A stretch of DNA of 64,000 nucleotides from JBQCHF01 sp051954955 (GTDB lineage: Bacteria; Actinomycetota; Actinomycetes; Motilibacterales; Motilibacteraceae), in NCBI GenBank assembly GCA_051954955.1, contig JBQCHF010000090.1, positions 27,607 through 91,606 of the forward strand, given 5' to 3'. Each line of letters opens with the position of its first letter. Position 1 is the stretch's first letter. A program made the translations under genes and the position numbers. Under the pieces are notes generated by a model. The model was given only the letters and a program-made list of their open reading frames with translations, had not been told where the DNA came from and did no database searches. Positions 26,285 through 39,479 of this stretch are shown piece after piece.

Positions 26285-28995
26285 GGCCGGTCCTCCCCAC
26301 CCCGGCGCTGGCGGCGCCCGGACCGGGGCAGCGGGTCGTCGTCGACCCCGAGGGCGAGCAGCTCCTCGGCCAATCCGAGCTCGCGGGTGTGCGGTGCCGA
26401 CCCGTCGGTGTCGGGGCTCTCGGCGCGCTCGGGTCGGGCGACGGGCAGCTGCACGGTGGGATGGTCCTCGCCGGCCACCGCCGCCTCGCCCTGCGGGGCG
26501 GCCGCCGGCAGCGAGGCGGCCAGCCGGTCCAGCTCGAGCCGCCGGTCGCCGCGGGTCTGCTCGGCGCGCTGCGCGCGACGGCGCGCGGCCTCATCGGCGG
26601 CCCGCTCGCGCTCGGCCGCGGCCCGCTGCTCGGCCGCCAGCAGCTTGGCGCTGCGGGCGGCGTGGCGGGCGGCGGCGCGGCGATCGGCCTCGGCCCGGCG
26701 CTCGCGCTCGCGTCGGTGCGCCTGCTCCTGCCGGGCGGCCGCCTGCGCGGCGCGCTCGGCGGCCTCCTGCCGGTCGCGGGCGGCTGCGGCCTCGGCCTCC
26801 ACCCGGCGGCGCTCCTCGATCTCGGCCTGCGCGGCGGCCACCTTGCGCTGGCGCTCGAGCTCGGCGGCGCGGCCCGCCTCGGCGCGGGCCGCCGCCTCGG
26901 CCGCGGCCCGTCGCTCGGCCTCGGCCCGCTCCGGCGGGCTCGGCGGGAGCAGGGGCTCGAGCCGCTCGCGCACCGCCGCGGCCACCTGCTCCGGCGGCAG
27001 GGTGGCGTCCAGCACGAGGTAGCGCTCGGGGTCGCGGGCGGCCAGGGCGAGGAAGCCCTCGCGGACCCGGCGGTGGAACTCCAGCGGCTCGGCCTCGAGC
27101 CGGTCCGGCGCCTCGGCGAAGCGGGTGAGCCCGATCTCGGGCGGCACGTCGAGCACCACGGTGAGCCCGGGCACCAGCCCGCCGGTGGCCCACGCGGACA
27201 GCGCCGCGACGTCGTCGACCGGCAGGGCCCGGCCCGCGCCCTGGTAGGCGAGGCTGGAGTCGACGTAGCGGTCGGTGACGACGACGGCGCCGCGGGCTAG
27301 CCCCGGGCGGACCAGCGTCTCGACGTGGTGGGCGCGGTCGGCGGCGTAGAGCAGCGCCTCGGAGCGCTCGGCGATACGGCCGCTGGCCGGGTCCAGCAGC
27401 AGCGCGCGGACCTGCTGGCCCAGCGGGGTGCCGCCCGGCTCGCGGGTGAGCACCACCTCGTGCCCCTTGCCCTGCAGCCACGCGGCGAGCTGGCGCACCT
27501 GGGTGGACTTGCCCGCGCCCTCGCCGCCCTCGAAGGCCACGAAGAAGCCGGGCTCGGGCTCGGCCGGCGGCGCCGAGAGAGGGTGCCCGCGCAGGGCGGC
27601 GGCGACGTCGCGCAGCAGCGGGACGTCGGGACGGTCGTCCATCTGCCGGAAGGAGACGACGCCGAGCGCCACCGCGAGCGCACCGGCGAGCACGAAGACC
27701 GGGACGGCGCCGTCGTAGGTGAACGGGCCGACCTCGTGCCGTCCGAAACCGGCGGCCAGCAGGGGTGCGACGGCCAGGACCAGCACCAGGACGATGCGCA
27801 GCATGGCCTGGACGAAGGCGAAGGTGCGCCCGCGCACCTCGTCGCTGACCTCGAGGCCGATGAGGGTGTAGCCGGTGACCCACGCGATGCCGGCGAACGC
27901 GCCCAGCGCCAGGGTGACCGCCGCGGTGAGCACCAGGTCCGGGATGCCGGCCAGCAGCACCAGGCTCACCCCGGCCGCGGCGATGGACAGCCCGAAGACC
28001 CGCCGCCGGCTCAGGCCGTGGAGCAGCCGCGGGCCGAACACCATCCCGCCGGCCAGGCCGACGAAGACCGCGCCGAACAGGACGCCGTAGCCGGGGTCGC
28101 CGCCGCCGAGGGAGACGACGTGGGTGCGGGCGAGGCCCACCACCGCCCCGCCGGCCGCGCCGGCGCCGAGCATGCCCAGGACCAGCCCGCGCACCACGGG
28201 CGTCGCACCGATGAAGCGCCAGCCGTCGGTGACGGTGCCGACGATGCCGGGGCGGGCGAGCCCGCCGCGCGGGCCGGACGGCGTGGGCAGCCCGGACAGC
28301 CGGCTGATGACCACGGCGCTGACCAGGAAGGTGAGCGCGTCGAACCAGATCGCGACGTCGACCGCGCCGGTGCCCGACCCGGTGCCGATCCCGCTGCCCA
28401 GCCCGAGCCGCGAGAGGGGGCCGGACAGCAGCGTGAGCAGGGCGAACAGGACAGCGGCGACCGGGGCACTGCCGTAGGTGCCGAGCAGGCTGAGCTGGTT
28501 GGCCGCCTCGAGCCGGTCGCGCGGGACCAGGTTGGGGACGCTGGCCTCCTTGGCCGGCATCCAGAACATGGCCGCGCACTCGACCAGGAAGGTGGCGACG
28601 TAGACCCACCACAGGGTGCCGACCAGCGGGATGGAGGCGAACAGCGCGAAGCGGGCGAGGTCGCCGGCCACCATGGTCCAGCGCCGGTCCAGCCGGTCGG
28701 CCACGACGCCGGCCAGCGGGCCGAGCAGCACCGCCGGGGCCAGCCGCAGCACGAAGACGCCGGCCACGGCGAGGTTGGCCTGCGCGTAGCCGCCGCCGGA
28801 CAGGGCCGCGGCCAGCGCGGTGAGGGCCAGCAGCCCCAGCCAGTCGCCCAGGCTGGACAGCGACAGCGCCACCCACAGGTGCCGGAACGCGGGGACGTCG
28901 AGCGCCCGGCGCAGCCCGCGATGGTCCCCGACGGGGGCTGCCGCGCCCCCGGCCGGGAACGCGAGCCCCTGCCCGAGCCGCTGACCGTCCACCAC
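26281..28995 (-). CDS. tmk: MFS transporter-thymidylate kinase fusion with charged C-terminal tail
   Basis: From GTG 28995 the product has 904 residues in three parts. Residues 25-460 are a 10-12-helix MFS transporter (FRHLWVALSLSSLGDWLGLLALTALA). Residues 485-683 are a dTMP kinase: P-loop VAFEGGEGAGKSTQVRQL, LTREPGGTPLGQ, and VVVTDRYVDSSLAYQGAGR. Residues 690-850 are almost only Ala, Arg, Glu and Gln (long coiled coil), followed by an acidic end. Thymidylate kinase makes dTDP for DNA synthesis. Such MFS/dTMP kinase fusions are known in some actinobacteria, so this is no assembly error, and holB follows as usual after tmk. The frame is open upstream into a repeat, which is not taken as coding. 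Confidence 0.92.
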   Translation of the reverse strand: MVDGQRLGQGLAFPAGGAAAPVGDHRGLRRALDVPAFRHLWVALSLSSLGDWLGLLALTALAAALSGGGYAQANLAVAGVFVLRLAPAVLLGPLAGVVADRLDRRWTMVAGDLARFALFASIPLVGTLWWVYVATFLVECAAMFWMPAKEASVPNLVPRDRLEAANQLSLLGTYGSAPVAAVLFALLTLLSGPLSRLGLGSGIGTGSGTGAVDVAIWFDALTFLVSAVVISRLSGLPTPSGPRGGLARPGIVGTVTDGWRFIGATPVVRGLVLGMLGAGAAGGAVVGLARTHVVSLGGGDPGYGVLFGAVFVGLAGGMVFGPRLLHGLSRRRVFGLSIAAAGVSLVLLAGIPDLVLTAAVTLALGAFAGIAWVTGYTLIGLEVSDEVRGRTFAFVQAMLRIVLVLVLAVAPLLAAGFGRHEVGPFTYDGAVPVFVLAGALAVALGVVSFRQMDDRPDVPLLRDVAAALRGHPLSAPPAEPEPGFFVAFEGGEGAGKSTQVRQLAAWLQGKGHEVVLTREPGGTPLGQQVRALLLDPASGRIAERSEALLYAADRAHHVETLVRPGLARGAVVVTDRYVDSSLAYQGAGRALPVDDVAALSAWATGGLVPGLTVVLDVPPEIGLTRFAEAPDRLEAEPLEFHRRVREGFLALAARDPERYLVLDATLPPEQVAAAVRERLEPLLPPSPPERAEAERRAAAEAAARAEAGRAAELERQRKVAAAQAEIEERRRVEAEAAAARDRQEAAERAAQAAARQEQAHRRERERRAEADRRAAARHAARSAKLLAAEQRAAAERERAADEAARRRAQRAEQTRGDRRLELDRLAASLPAAAPQGEAAVAGEDHPTVQLPVARPERAESPDTDGSAPHTRELGLAEELLALGVDDDPLPRSGRRQRRGGEDRP

Positions 28996-29100
28996 GTTGG
29001 CCAGCCTAGGCGCTGGACCGACAGCCCTCGGGCGTCGTCCACACGTTCGGGTGGGGGTAGCGGTAGGGCGGCCGACGTCGTCGCTCGCGTCGCGCTGGAG

Positions 29101-29123
29101 CACGGTCAACGGCGCTGGTGACG
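29101..29123 (-). repeat. 23-bp invariant motif, copy B
   Basis: This is the exact reverse complement of the 23-mer at 12166-12188 and 55011-55033. Confidence 0.85.
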
Positions 29124-29175
29124 GAGGGAGCCAGGCGCGGGGGCGCTTCCCGCGGCCGGCCGGCGGGGCCGATCC

Positions 29176-29227
29176 GCGTGAGGGGACCCCGGACCCGCTG
29201 CTTGACGGGTGAGGGGTCTCCTCACGC
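29176..29227. terminator. GTGAGGGG hairpin, copy B
   Basis: Arms GCGTGAGGGGA (29176-29186) and TCTCCTCACGC (29217-29227) pair over 11 bp with one G-T. It lies downstream of topA on topA's strand and may end its transcript, though 137 bp away. Confidence 0.5.
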
Positions 29228-29256
29228 TGCGCGGCGCGTTCCGGAAGCTCAGCGGA

Positions 29257-29330
29257 GGTCCACCCATGCGGATCGGACGAGTGGGTGGACCCCCGGTAGG
29301 CATCTATGCGTAGCGGGAGTCCACCCATGC
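29257..29330. repeat. Intergenic hairpin repeat, copy B
   Basis: GGGTGGAC (29283-29290) pairs with GTCCACCC (29319-29326), and the right arm TAGCGGGAGTCCACCCATGC (29311-29330) is identical to copies A and C. An extra direct copy of GGTCCACCCATGCG begins at about 29257. It lies 34 bp past the topA stop. Confidence 0.8.
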
Positions 29331-29363
29331 TTTCGTGCGTCGCCAGCGGAGCCGCCGGCCGCC

Positions 29364-32096
<2,733 letters not shown>

Positions 32097-32224
32097 GTCG
32101 TCGGGCCGAGATCGACCCCGTCATCCCCCGCGCCGGCTCCTCCCCTGCCCCCTGCAGAGCCCGCGCCATCGCCGAACGGTAACCGCGCGCCGGCCCCGAT
32201 GCGTTCCCGGCCCGTTGCAAGGAA

Positions 32225-32243
32225 CCTTTCGAAAGGCTACTTT
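32225..32243 (+). promoter_or_regulatory. Operator and -10 box of the ArsR-MFS operon
   Basis: CCTTTCGAAAGG (32225-32236) is a perfect 12-bp palindrome. TACTTT (32238-32243) follows at once, 7 nt before the GTG start, and repeats the CTTTCGA half-site. A dimer bound here would cover the promoter, so autorepression is likely. Confidence 0.6.
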
Positions 32244-32250
32244 CGACGTC

Positions 32251-32886
32251 GTGACCCTCGACGACTCCCCACAGGGCCCGACCCCCGGCCCCGCGACCCG
32301 GCCGGTCACCGACCCGCGCGAGCTGCGCGCCTTGGCCCACCCGCGCCGGGTCGAGCTGCTCGAGCTGCTGGCCGCGCACGGCCCGATGACGGCCAGCCAG
32401 TGCGCCGAGCGCCTCGGCGACTCCCCGGCCTCCTGCTCCTACCACCTGCGCCAGCTGGCCCGGTTCGGCCACGTCGAGGAGGCATCCGGTGGGCGCGGGC
32501 GGGAGCGGCCGTGGCGGATGCGCCGGCTGGCGATCACCTTCGGCGGGTCCGGCGGCGGCGTCGCCGAGCAGGCGGCCGCCCAGGCGCTGGCCGCCGTCGT
32601 CGACTCCACCCGCTTCGCCGCCGCCGCGCGCTACCGGGAGCGGCACGGCGTCGAGAGCCCGCGGTGGCAGGACGCGAGCCTCTCGACCGATGCCCTGTCC
32701 TGGATGACCGCGGCCGAGCTCGAGCAGGTCGGGCGCCAGGTCGTCGAGCTGTGGGCCCCCTACGTCGAGCGCTGGCTGGTGCGCGGCGAGCGCCCCGACG
32801 GCTCCCGCCCCGTGCAGCTGTTCGCCTACGGCTTCCCGCTGGGTCCGGAGTCCGACCAGATCGGCCAGAGCGAGGAGACCCCGTGA
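32251..32886 (+). CDS. ArsR-family regulator, large form
   Basis: The product has 211 residues from GTG 32251. The winged helix is PRELRALAHPRRVELLELLAAHGPMTASQCAERLGDSPASCSYHLRQLARFGHVEEASGGRGRERPWRM. The family's usual ALAHPxR start and SxSxYHLRxL recognition helix are present. A C-terminal helical domain of about 110 residues follows. This long form typically controls drug or multidrug exporters and senses organic ligands rather than metals. Its stop overlaps the next start (GTGA), so it is co-translated with an MFS gene. Confidence 0.9.
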   Translation: MTLDDSPQGPTPGPATRPVTDPRELRALAHPRRVELLELLAAHGPMTASQCAERLGDSPASCSYHLRQLARFGHVEEASGGRGRERPWRMRRLAITFGGSGGGVAEQAAAQALAAVVDSTRFAAAARYRERHGVESPRWQDASLSTDALSWMTAAELEQVGRQVVELWAPYVERWLVRGERPDGSRPVQLFAYGFPLGPESDQIGQSEETP

Positions 32887-34100
32887 AGGACGTGCTGCGC
32901 CATCGGGACGCCCGGCTGCTGCTGACCGGGCAGGGCGTCTCCGTGCTCGGGGACTGGCTGCTGCTGCTCGTGCTCGGCATCTGGGTCAAGGAGCTCACCG
33001 GCTCCACCGCGGCCGCCGGGTCGGTGTTCCTCGCCATGTCCGCCCCGGTGCTGCTCTCCCCGGCCGTCGGGGTGCTGGTGGACAGGGTGCGCCGGCGCCG
33101 GCTGCTGGTGGCCGGCGACCTGCTGATGGCCGTCGTCGTGCCGTCGCTGCTCGCGGTCCGCGACGCCGGGGACGTCTGGATCGTCTACGCCGTGGCCGCC
33201 TCCTACGGCCTGTCGTTGTCGCTGGTGGGCTCGGGGACCGCGGCGCTGGTCCAGTCGATGCTGCCGGCCGAGCTGGTGGGCCCGACCAACGCCGCCTCGC
33301 AGACCGTGCGGCAGGCGCTGCGGCTGGTCGGCCCGCTGGCCGGGACCGCGCTCTACGCCGCCCTCGGGCCGGGGGCGGTGGCGGTGCTGGACGCGGCCAC
33401 CTTCCTGGTCTCGGCCGGCGCCCTGGCGCTGCTCTCGGTGCGCGAGGCCCGGCCGGAGCGGGGCGCGCGCCAGCCGGTACTGGCCGAGGCCGCCGCCGGC
33501 GTGCGGCACCTGGTGCACGCGCCGGTGCTGCGCACGCTGCTGGTCAGCTCGGTGCTGCTCACCGCGGCGTTCGGGATGGTCGAGGTGCTCGCCTTCGCGG
33601 TCGTGGACCGCGGGCTGCACCGCCCGGCCGAGTTCCTCGCGGTGCTGGTCACGGTGCAGGGCGTCGGCGCGGTGGCCGGCGGGGCGTCGTCGGCCCGGGT
33701 GATGGCGCGCTGGGGCGAGCTGCGGCTGGTCGTCGTCGGGCTGGTCGGCTGCGCGGCGGGCCTGGCCACCCTGGTGGCGCCGAGCCTGCCGGTGGTCCTC
33801 GGCGGCATGGTGCTGCTGGGGGCGGCGATGCCGATGACCTCGATCGGCACGGTCACCGCGCTCCAGCACCGCACCGACAACGCCCTCATGGGCCGGGTGA
33901 TGTCGGGCTTCGAGCTGCTCTCCACGCTCCCCTACACGCTGTCGGTGGCCCTCGGTGCCGGGCTGGTCGCCGTGGTCGACTACCGCCTGCTGCTCACCGC
34001 CATCGCCGCCAGCGCCACCGCCGCCGCCCTCTACGCCGCGGCCCGGCTGCGCGACCCTGCCTCCGCCACGACCCCCACCGTGATCATGCAATCGGCGTGA
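32883..34100 (+). CDS. MFS transporter
   Basis: The product has 405 residues with twelve predicted helices, opening HRDARLLLTGQGVSVLGDWLLLLVLGIWV and with the loop VLVDRVRRRRLLVAGDLLMA, the conserved D-R-x-x-R-R segment between helices 2 and 3 of DHA3/MFS_3 exporters. The preceding ArsR gene, overlapping by 4 bp, suggests ligand-induced efflux. The last residues (TVIMQSA) are encoded by the left arm of the palindrome at 34079-34164, so the C-terminus has been shaped by a repeat. Confidence 0.88.
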   Translation: MKDVLRHRDARLLLTGQGVSVLGDWLLLLVLGIWVKELTGSTAAAGSVFLAMSAPVLLSPAVGVLVDRVRRRRLLVAGDLLMAVVVPSLLAVRDAGDVWIVYAVAASYGLSLSLVGSGTAALVQSMLPAELVGPTNAASQTVRQALRLVGPLAGTALYAALGPGAVAVLDAATFLVSAGALALLSVREARPERGARQPVLAEAAAGVRHLVHAPVLRTLLVSSVLLTAAFGMVEVLAFAVVDRGLHRPAEFLAVLVTVQGVGAVAGGASSARVMARWGELRLVVVGLVGCAAGLATLVAPSLPVVLGGMVLLGAAMPMTSIGTVTALQHRTDNALMGRVMSGFELLSTLPYTLSVALGAGLVAVVDYRLLLTAIAASATAAALYAAARLRDPASATTPTVIMQSA

Positions 34101-34164
34101 TCATGCAGAGCGTGTGCGCGGCCGCTCACACGTCTTGCATGATCACGAGAATTGCATGATCACG
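34079..34164. terminator. Nested palindrome shared by two convergent genes
   Basis: Outer arms CGTGATCATGCAAT (34079-34092) and ATTGCATGATCACG (34151-34164) are perfect. Inner arms CGTGATCATGCA (34096-34107) and TGCATGATCACG (34136-34147) are perfect too, around a GCGGCCGC centre. The MFS stop (34098-34100) and the methyltransferase stop (34160-34162) lie inside it, so it probably ends transcripts from both sides. Confidence 0.75.
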
Positions 34165-35635
34165 AGGAGTGGGCCGGGAGGAGGAGGCCGTCGGCGACGA
34201 GGTTGCGGGCGGCGGCGAGCAGGGGCGGGGCGGCGGTGACCGGGTCGAGCTCGAGCACGGTGCAGACGGCTTCGACCAGGACGCCCAACGGGGCGGTGCC
34301 GTCGCAGGCGCCGACCAGGCCGGCCAGGGCGGTGTCCACCCGCTCGGCGCGGCGCATCCCGCGCTGCTGGCGCAGGACCACGTGCTCGGGGTCCTCCGCG
34401 CCGGGCTCGCCGAGGGTCTCCTGCACGAGGTCGGGAGCCACCGTCAGCCGCTCGCCGGCCAGGCCGCTGCCGTCGCCGGCCGGGTCCAGCCGGCGCAACC
34501 GGTCCCGGCGCTCGAACGCGTCCAGCACCGCCGGCCCGACCGGCTGCTCCACCGGGTGCGGCCACTCCTCCAGCCGGCGGACCGGCTGCGCGGAGTCGGT
34601 GCGGCGCAGGGACACCCAGCCGAAGCCGACCGCCTGCACCCCCGCGGCCTCGAAGGCGGCCAGCCAGGCGTCGTAGAGCTGCACGTAGGCGGCGCTGCCG
34701 GTGTCGCCGGAGTCGCGCAGCCACAGGGCGACGTACTCGGCCGGGTCCTGCACCTCGCGCTGCACCACCCAGGCGTCGACGCCGTCCGGCAGCCAGCCGG
34801 CGACCCGCTCGCGCCAGTCCTCGCCGTCGCGGTGCACCCAGTTGGCCAGCAGCTGCCCCCAGCCGCCCGGCGCCAGCACCGACGGCAGGGCCGAGACCAG
34901 CCGGCGGCACACCTCGTCACCGGGCAGCCCGGCGTCACGGTAGGTGAAGCGGCCGGCAGGCCCGATGACGAACGGCGGGTTGGAGACGACCAGGTCGAAC
35001 TGCTCGCCGGCCACCGGCTCGAGCAGCGAGCCCTCGCGCAGGTCCAGCGCGATCCCGGACAGGCCGGCGGACAGGCGCGCGCAGTCCAGCGCCCGCGGCA
35101 GCACGTCGGTGCCGACCACGTGACCGGCGTGCCGGGCCAGGTGCAGCGCCTGCACGCCGCAGCCGGTGCCGACGTCGAGGGCGCGCCCGACCTGCGGGCG
35201 CACGGTGAGGTTGGCCAGCGTGGTGGACGCGCCGCCCACGCCCAGCACGTGATCCGGCCGCAGCGGCCGGGTCACGCCGTCGTAGCCGGTGCCCAGGTCC
35301 GACACGACGTAGTAGCCCTCGTCGTAGGGGCGGACGTCGAGCACCGCCCGCACCTGCTCGCCGTCGTCGGCCACGACGCCGAGCCGGGCGGCGACGTCGA
35401 GCGGCAGCGCGGCCGCAGCCTGGGCGCCCGGCACCGGCAGCTGCAGCAGGAACAGCCGCACCAGGGTCTCCAGCGGCGAGCCGCCGGCGGTGGCGCGCCG
35501 CGCCGGCACGGTCTCCTGACGGGCGAGGGCCCCGTGCGCCACCGGGCCGAGCAGCGCGGGCACGGCGTCGGCGGTGTAGTCGGCGGCCAGCAGCGCCTCG
35601 CGCAGGCGGGCGACGTCGTCGGGAGCCTCGATCAC
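34160..35635 (-). CDS. SAM-dependent methyltransferase, HemK/RlmG-like (DUF7059 type)
   Basis: From GTG 35635 (AAGGA upstream) the product has 491 residues; an ATG 27 nt further up is possible. An N-terminal helical part is followed by the Rossmann methyltransferase core: ALDVGTGCGVQALHLARHAGHVVGTDVLPRALDCARL and LVVSNPPFVIGP (NPPF near residue 217). NPPF/Y marks amino- or N6-type methylation of nucleic acid bases or protein Gln. A C-terminal domain of about 200 residues follows. Similar actinobacterial proteins are annotated only as methyltransferases, and the target here is unknown. It converges on the MFS gene at the nested palindrome. Confidence 0.85.
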   Translation of the reverse strand: MIEAPDDVARLREALLAADYTADAVPALLGPVAHGALARQETVPARRATAGGSPLETLVRLFLLQLPVPGAQAAAALPLDVAARLGVVADDGEQVRAVLDVRPYDEGYYVVSDLGTGYDGVTRPLRPDHVLGVGGASTTLANLTVRPQVGRALDVGTGCGVQALHLARHAGHVVGTDVLPRALDCARLSAGLSGIALDLREGSLLEPVAGEQFDLVVSNPPFVIGPAGRFTYRDAGLPGDEVCRRLVSALPSVLAPGGWGQLLANWVHRDGEDWRERVAGWLPDGVDAWVVQREVQDPAEYVALWLRDSGDTGSAAYVQLYDAWLAAFEAAGVQAVGFGWVSLRRTDSAQPVRRLEEWPHPVEQPVGPAVLDAFERRDRLRRLDPAGDGSGLAGERLTVAPDLVQETLGEPGAEDPEHVVLRQQRGMRRAERVDTALAGLVGACDGTAPLGVLVEAVCTVLELDPVTAAPPLLAAARNLVADGLLLPAHSS

Positions 35636-35666
35636 CCCGGCATCCTTCCCCACCCCCAGCAAGCAC

Positions 35667-35700
35667 GCGGGGCCCGCACCCGGGTGGGTGCGGGCCCCGC
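35667..35700 (-). terminator. Terminator hairpin after the proton pyrophosphatase gene
   Basis: A 15-bp perfect stem GCGGGGCCCGCACCC/GGGTGCGGGCCCCGC with a 4-nt loop lies 26 bp past the hppA stop. It has no U-tract, as is common in high-GC actinobacteria. Confidence 0.8.
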
Positions 35701-35725
35701 AGGGACTGCTGGAGCCTGAGCAGGC

Positions 35726-38020
<2,295 letters not shown>

Positions 38021-38179
38021 GACCGTCCTCCTTGACGACGAGCGCGAACGCCGTCGGTCAGAAGGACCCGCCGGGCGCCCGCAGGACAGCCGGGCCGACG
38101 CGCCTGCTCGGGTGAGGAGGGCCACGCTGCCCAGCGGGCCCGGAGTCTAACGGCCTGGCCGCCTCTCGCACCGCACCGA

Positions 38180-38239
38180 CCCGATCATCACTGGCCCGAC
38201 CATCACCGGCCCGATCATCGCCGGCCCCATCATCGCCAG
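38180..38239. repeat. Four 15-bp tandem repeats
   Basis: Units follow CCCGATCATCACCGG with one to three changes each (38180-38194, 38195-38209, 38210-38224, 38225-38239). They lie about 160 bp upstream of hppA. GATCATC half-sites recur at each 15-bp step, about 1.4 helical turns. Confidence 0.8.
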
Positions 38240-38286
38240 CCGACACCGCCCCCGGGCCGCAGGTCCACCAGGGGACGGGCGCGCGG

Positions 38287-38324
38287 GACCGCCCGGCAGC
38301 GACGCGGGGTGCTGCCGGGCGGTC
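38287..38324 (-). terminator. Terminator hairpin after the anti-sigma operon
   Basis: A perfect 14-bp stem GACCGCCCGGCAGC/GCTGCCGGGCGGTC with a 10-nt loop lies 36 bp past the stop of the ATP-binding protein gene. Confidence 0.75.
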
Positions 38325-38359
38325 AGGCGCAGGAGCGTGATGCGGCGCCGAACCGTTGC

Positions 38360-38869
38360 CTACGTCGAGGCGAGCGGTCCGACCTGGCCCGGCACCCGGG
38401 CGGTGGCGCCCGACGGCCAGCGCATGGTGACCGTCGTGCCGGCCGCCGCGCTGTCGACGTCGACGTCCTCGACCAAGCCCGCGATCACGGCCAGGCCCAC
38501 CGTGCTCGGCAGGTCCTCGGTGTCGACGAGCAGGCTGTCGGCGAGCGAGTCCGGGCCGTCCAGCGCGGTCAGCAGATCGCCGGGCTCGTCGTCGTCGCCG
38601 GGAGCCGGCACGCGGTCGGCCACCCGGACCACGAACGCGTCGGGCCCGTCGACGAGGTCGACGCGGACGGGCTCGTCCGGGCAGTGCCGCCGGTGCAGGC
38701 CCACAGCGCGGGAGCAGGCCTCGCCGACGGCCTGGCGGACCTCGTCGAGCACCGTTTCGTCCACTCCGGCGCGCCGGGCCACCGAGGCGGCGACGAGCCG
38801 GGCGGTGCGTACGTGCGCCGGCAGAGCGGTGAAGCTGAGCTCGACGGTGGCGGCGGTGGTGGTGGTCAC
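38360..38869 (-). CDS. Anti-sigma-factor-like ATP-binding protein (RsbW/HATPase_c_2)
   Basis: The product has 169 residues from GTG 38869. It opens VELSFTALPAHVRTARLVAASVARRAGVDETVLDEVRQAVGEACSRAVGLH, where E-x-R-Q-A-V-G-E-A-C matches the N-box region of GHKL anti-sigma kinases. Later parts (AFVVRVADRVPAP, LPSTVGLAVIAGLVEDVDVD) give the G-boxes, though the DxGxG motif is degraded, so kinase activity is uncertain. The gene follows 7 bp after the STAS gene, making an RsbV-RsbW-type pair that would control a sigma factor. No sigma gene is next to it. Confidence 0.82.
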   Translation of the reverse strand: MTTTTAATVELSFTALPAHVRTARLVAASVARRAGVDETVLDEVRQAVGEACSRAVGLHRRHCPDEPVRVDLVDGPDAFVVRVADRVPAPGDDDEPGDLLTALDGPDSLADSLLVDTEDLPSTVGLAVIAGLVEDVDVDSAAAGTTVTMRWPSGATARVPGQVGPLAST

Positions 38870-38876
38870 GCGCCGG

Positions 38877-39218
38877 TCACTCCGTCGCCGCGACGGCTTC
38901 TTCGACGGTGTCGTGGATCGGGAAGACCTTGGTCAGGCCCGTGATCCGGAAGATCTTCAGGATGCGCTCCTGGGTGCAGACCAGGCGCAGCGAGCCGTCG
39001 TGGGCGCGCACGCGCTTGAGGCCGCCGACGAGGACGCCGAGGCCGGTGGAGTCGAGGAAGTCCACCCGCTCCATGTCCACCACCAGGTGGTACTTGCCGT
39101 CGGCCACCAGGTCGACGAGCTGCTCACGCAGCTTCGGCGCGGTGTAGACGTCGATCTCGCCACCCACCTCGACGATGGTGCGGTCACCCTCGGTGCGGGT
39201 CGACAGGGACAGGTCCAC
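38877..39218 (-). CDS. STAS-domain anti-sigma-factor antagonist
   Basis: The product has 113 residues from GTG 39218, with GGAGGACTC just upstream. It is a single STAS domain: DLSLSTRTEGDRTIVEVGGEIDVYTAPKLREQLVDL, VVDMERVDFLDSTGLGVLVGGLKRVRAHDG. Ser57 in the DSTGL motif is the expected phosphorylation site. In the unphosphorylated form such proteins bind the anti-sigma kinase and free the sigma factor. Gene order with the ATP-binding protein fits this partner switch. DFLDSTGLGVL is fully conserved, so it should be active. Confidence 0.93.
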   Translation of the reverse strand: MDLSLSTRTEGDRTIVEVGGEIDVYTAPKLREQLVDLVADGKYHLVVDMERVDFLDSTGLGVLVGGLKRVRAHDGSLRLVCTQERILKIFRITGLTKVFPIHDTVEEAVAATE

Positions 39219-39479
39219 GAGTCCTCCAGCCTTCGGGTCGGCAGGCGCTAGGGCGCCCCCCACCTCGCATTCAACCACCAGCGGCGCCGACCCCCGCACG
39301 GCGACGAGACGTCCCTCCCCTGCTCCCGGCGACCTCAATCCTTCCGGCATCGAACTGGGCCCGAACTGGTCGGGCCACCGCTGCATAAAGCCCTGTTCGC
39401 CCCGTTCGGGGCTGCCCAGCGATGTTCGGCGGCCAGGAGCCGCCGGCCCGGCTGGCAGCCCGCTGGCAGACTCGGCGGG

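Larger units (their letters stand above)
28996..29363. other. Intergenic stretch holding composite repeat copy B
   Basis: No gene is seen between the MFS-Tmk start and the topA stop. The three repeat parts occur here in inverted order relative to copy A: motif at 29101, GTGAGGGG hairpin at 29176, and 20-bp-arm hairpin at 29257-29330. Confidence 0.6.
38021..38359. other. Intergenic stretch with tandem repeats and a terminator
   Basis: No gene is seen. It holds four 15-bp tandem repeats, a 14-bp-stem hairpin, and whatever promoter serves hppA, which was not recognised. Confidence 0.5.

Noticed and set aside
28996..29328. Extension of the MFS-Tmk frame upstream to 29328
   Set aside because: The extra residues are read from the composite intergenic repeat and the frame has no coding character; GTG 28995 matches the usual distance to the first helix.
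38180..38239. CRISPR array
   Set aside because: The units are head to tail without spacers and no cas gene is present.
38360..39218. Complete Rsb-type module with sigma factor
   Set aside because: Only the antagonist and the ATP-binding protein are present; no sigma factor gene lies in the window.
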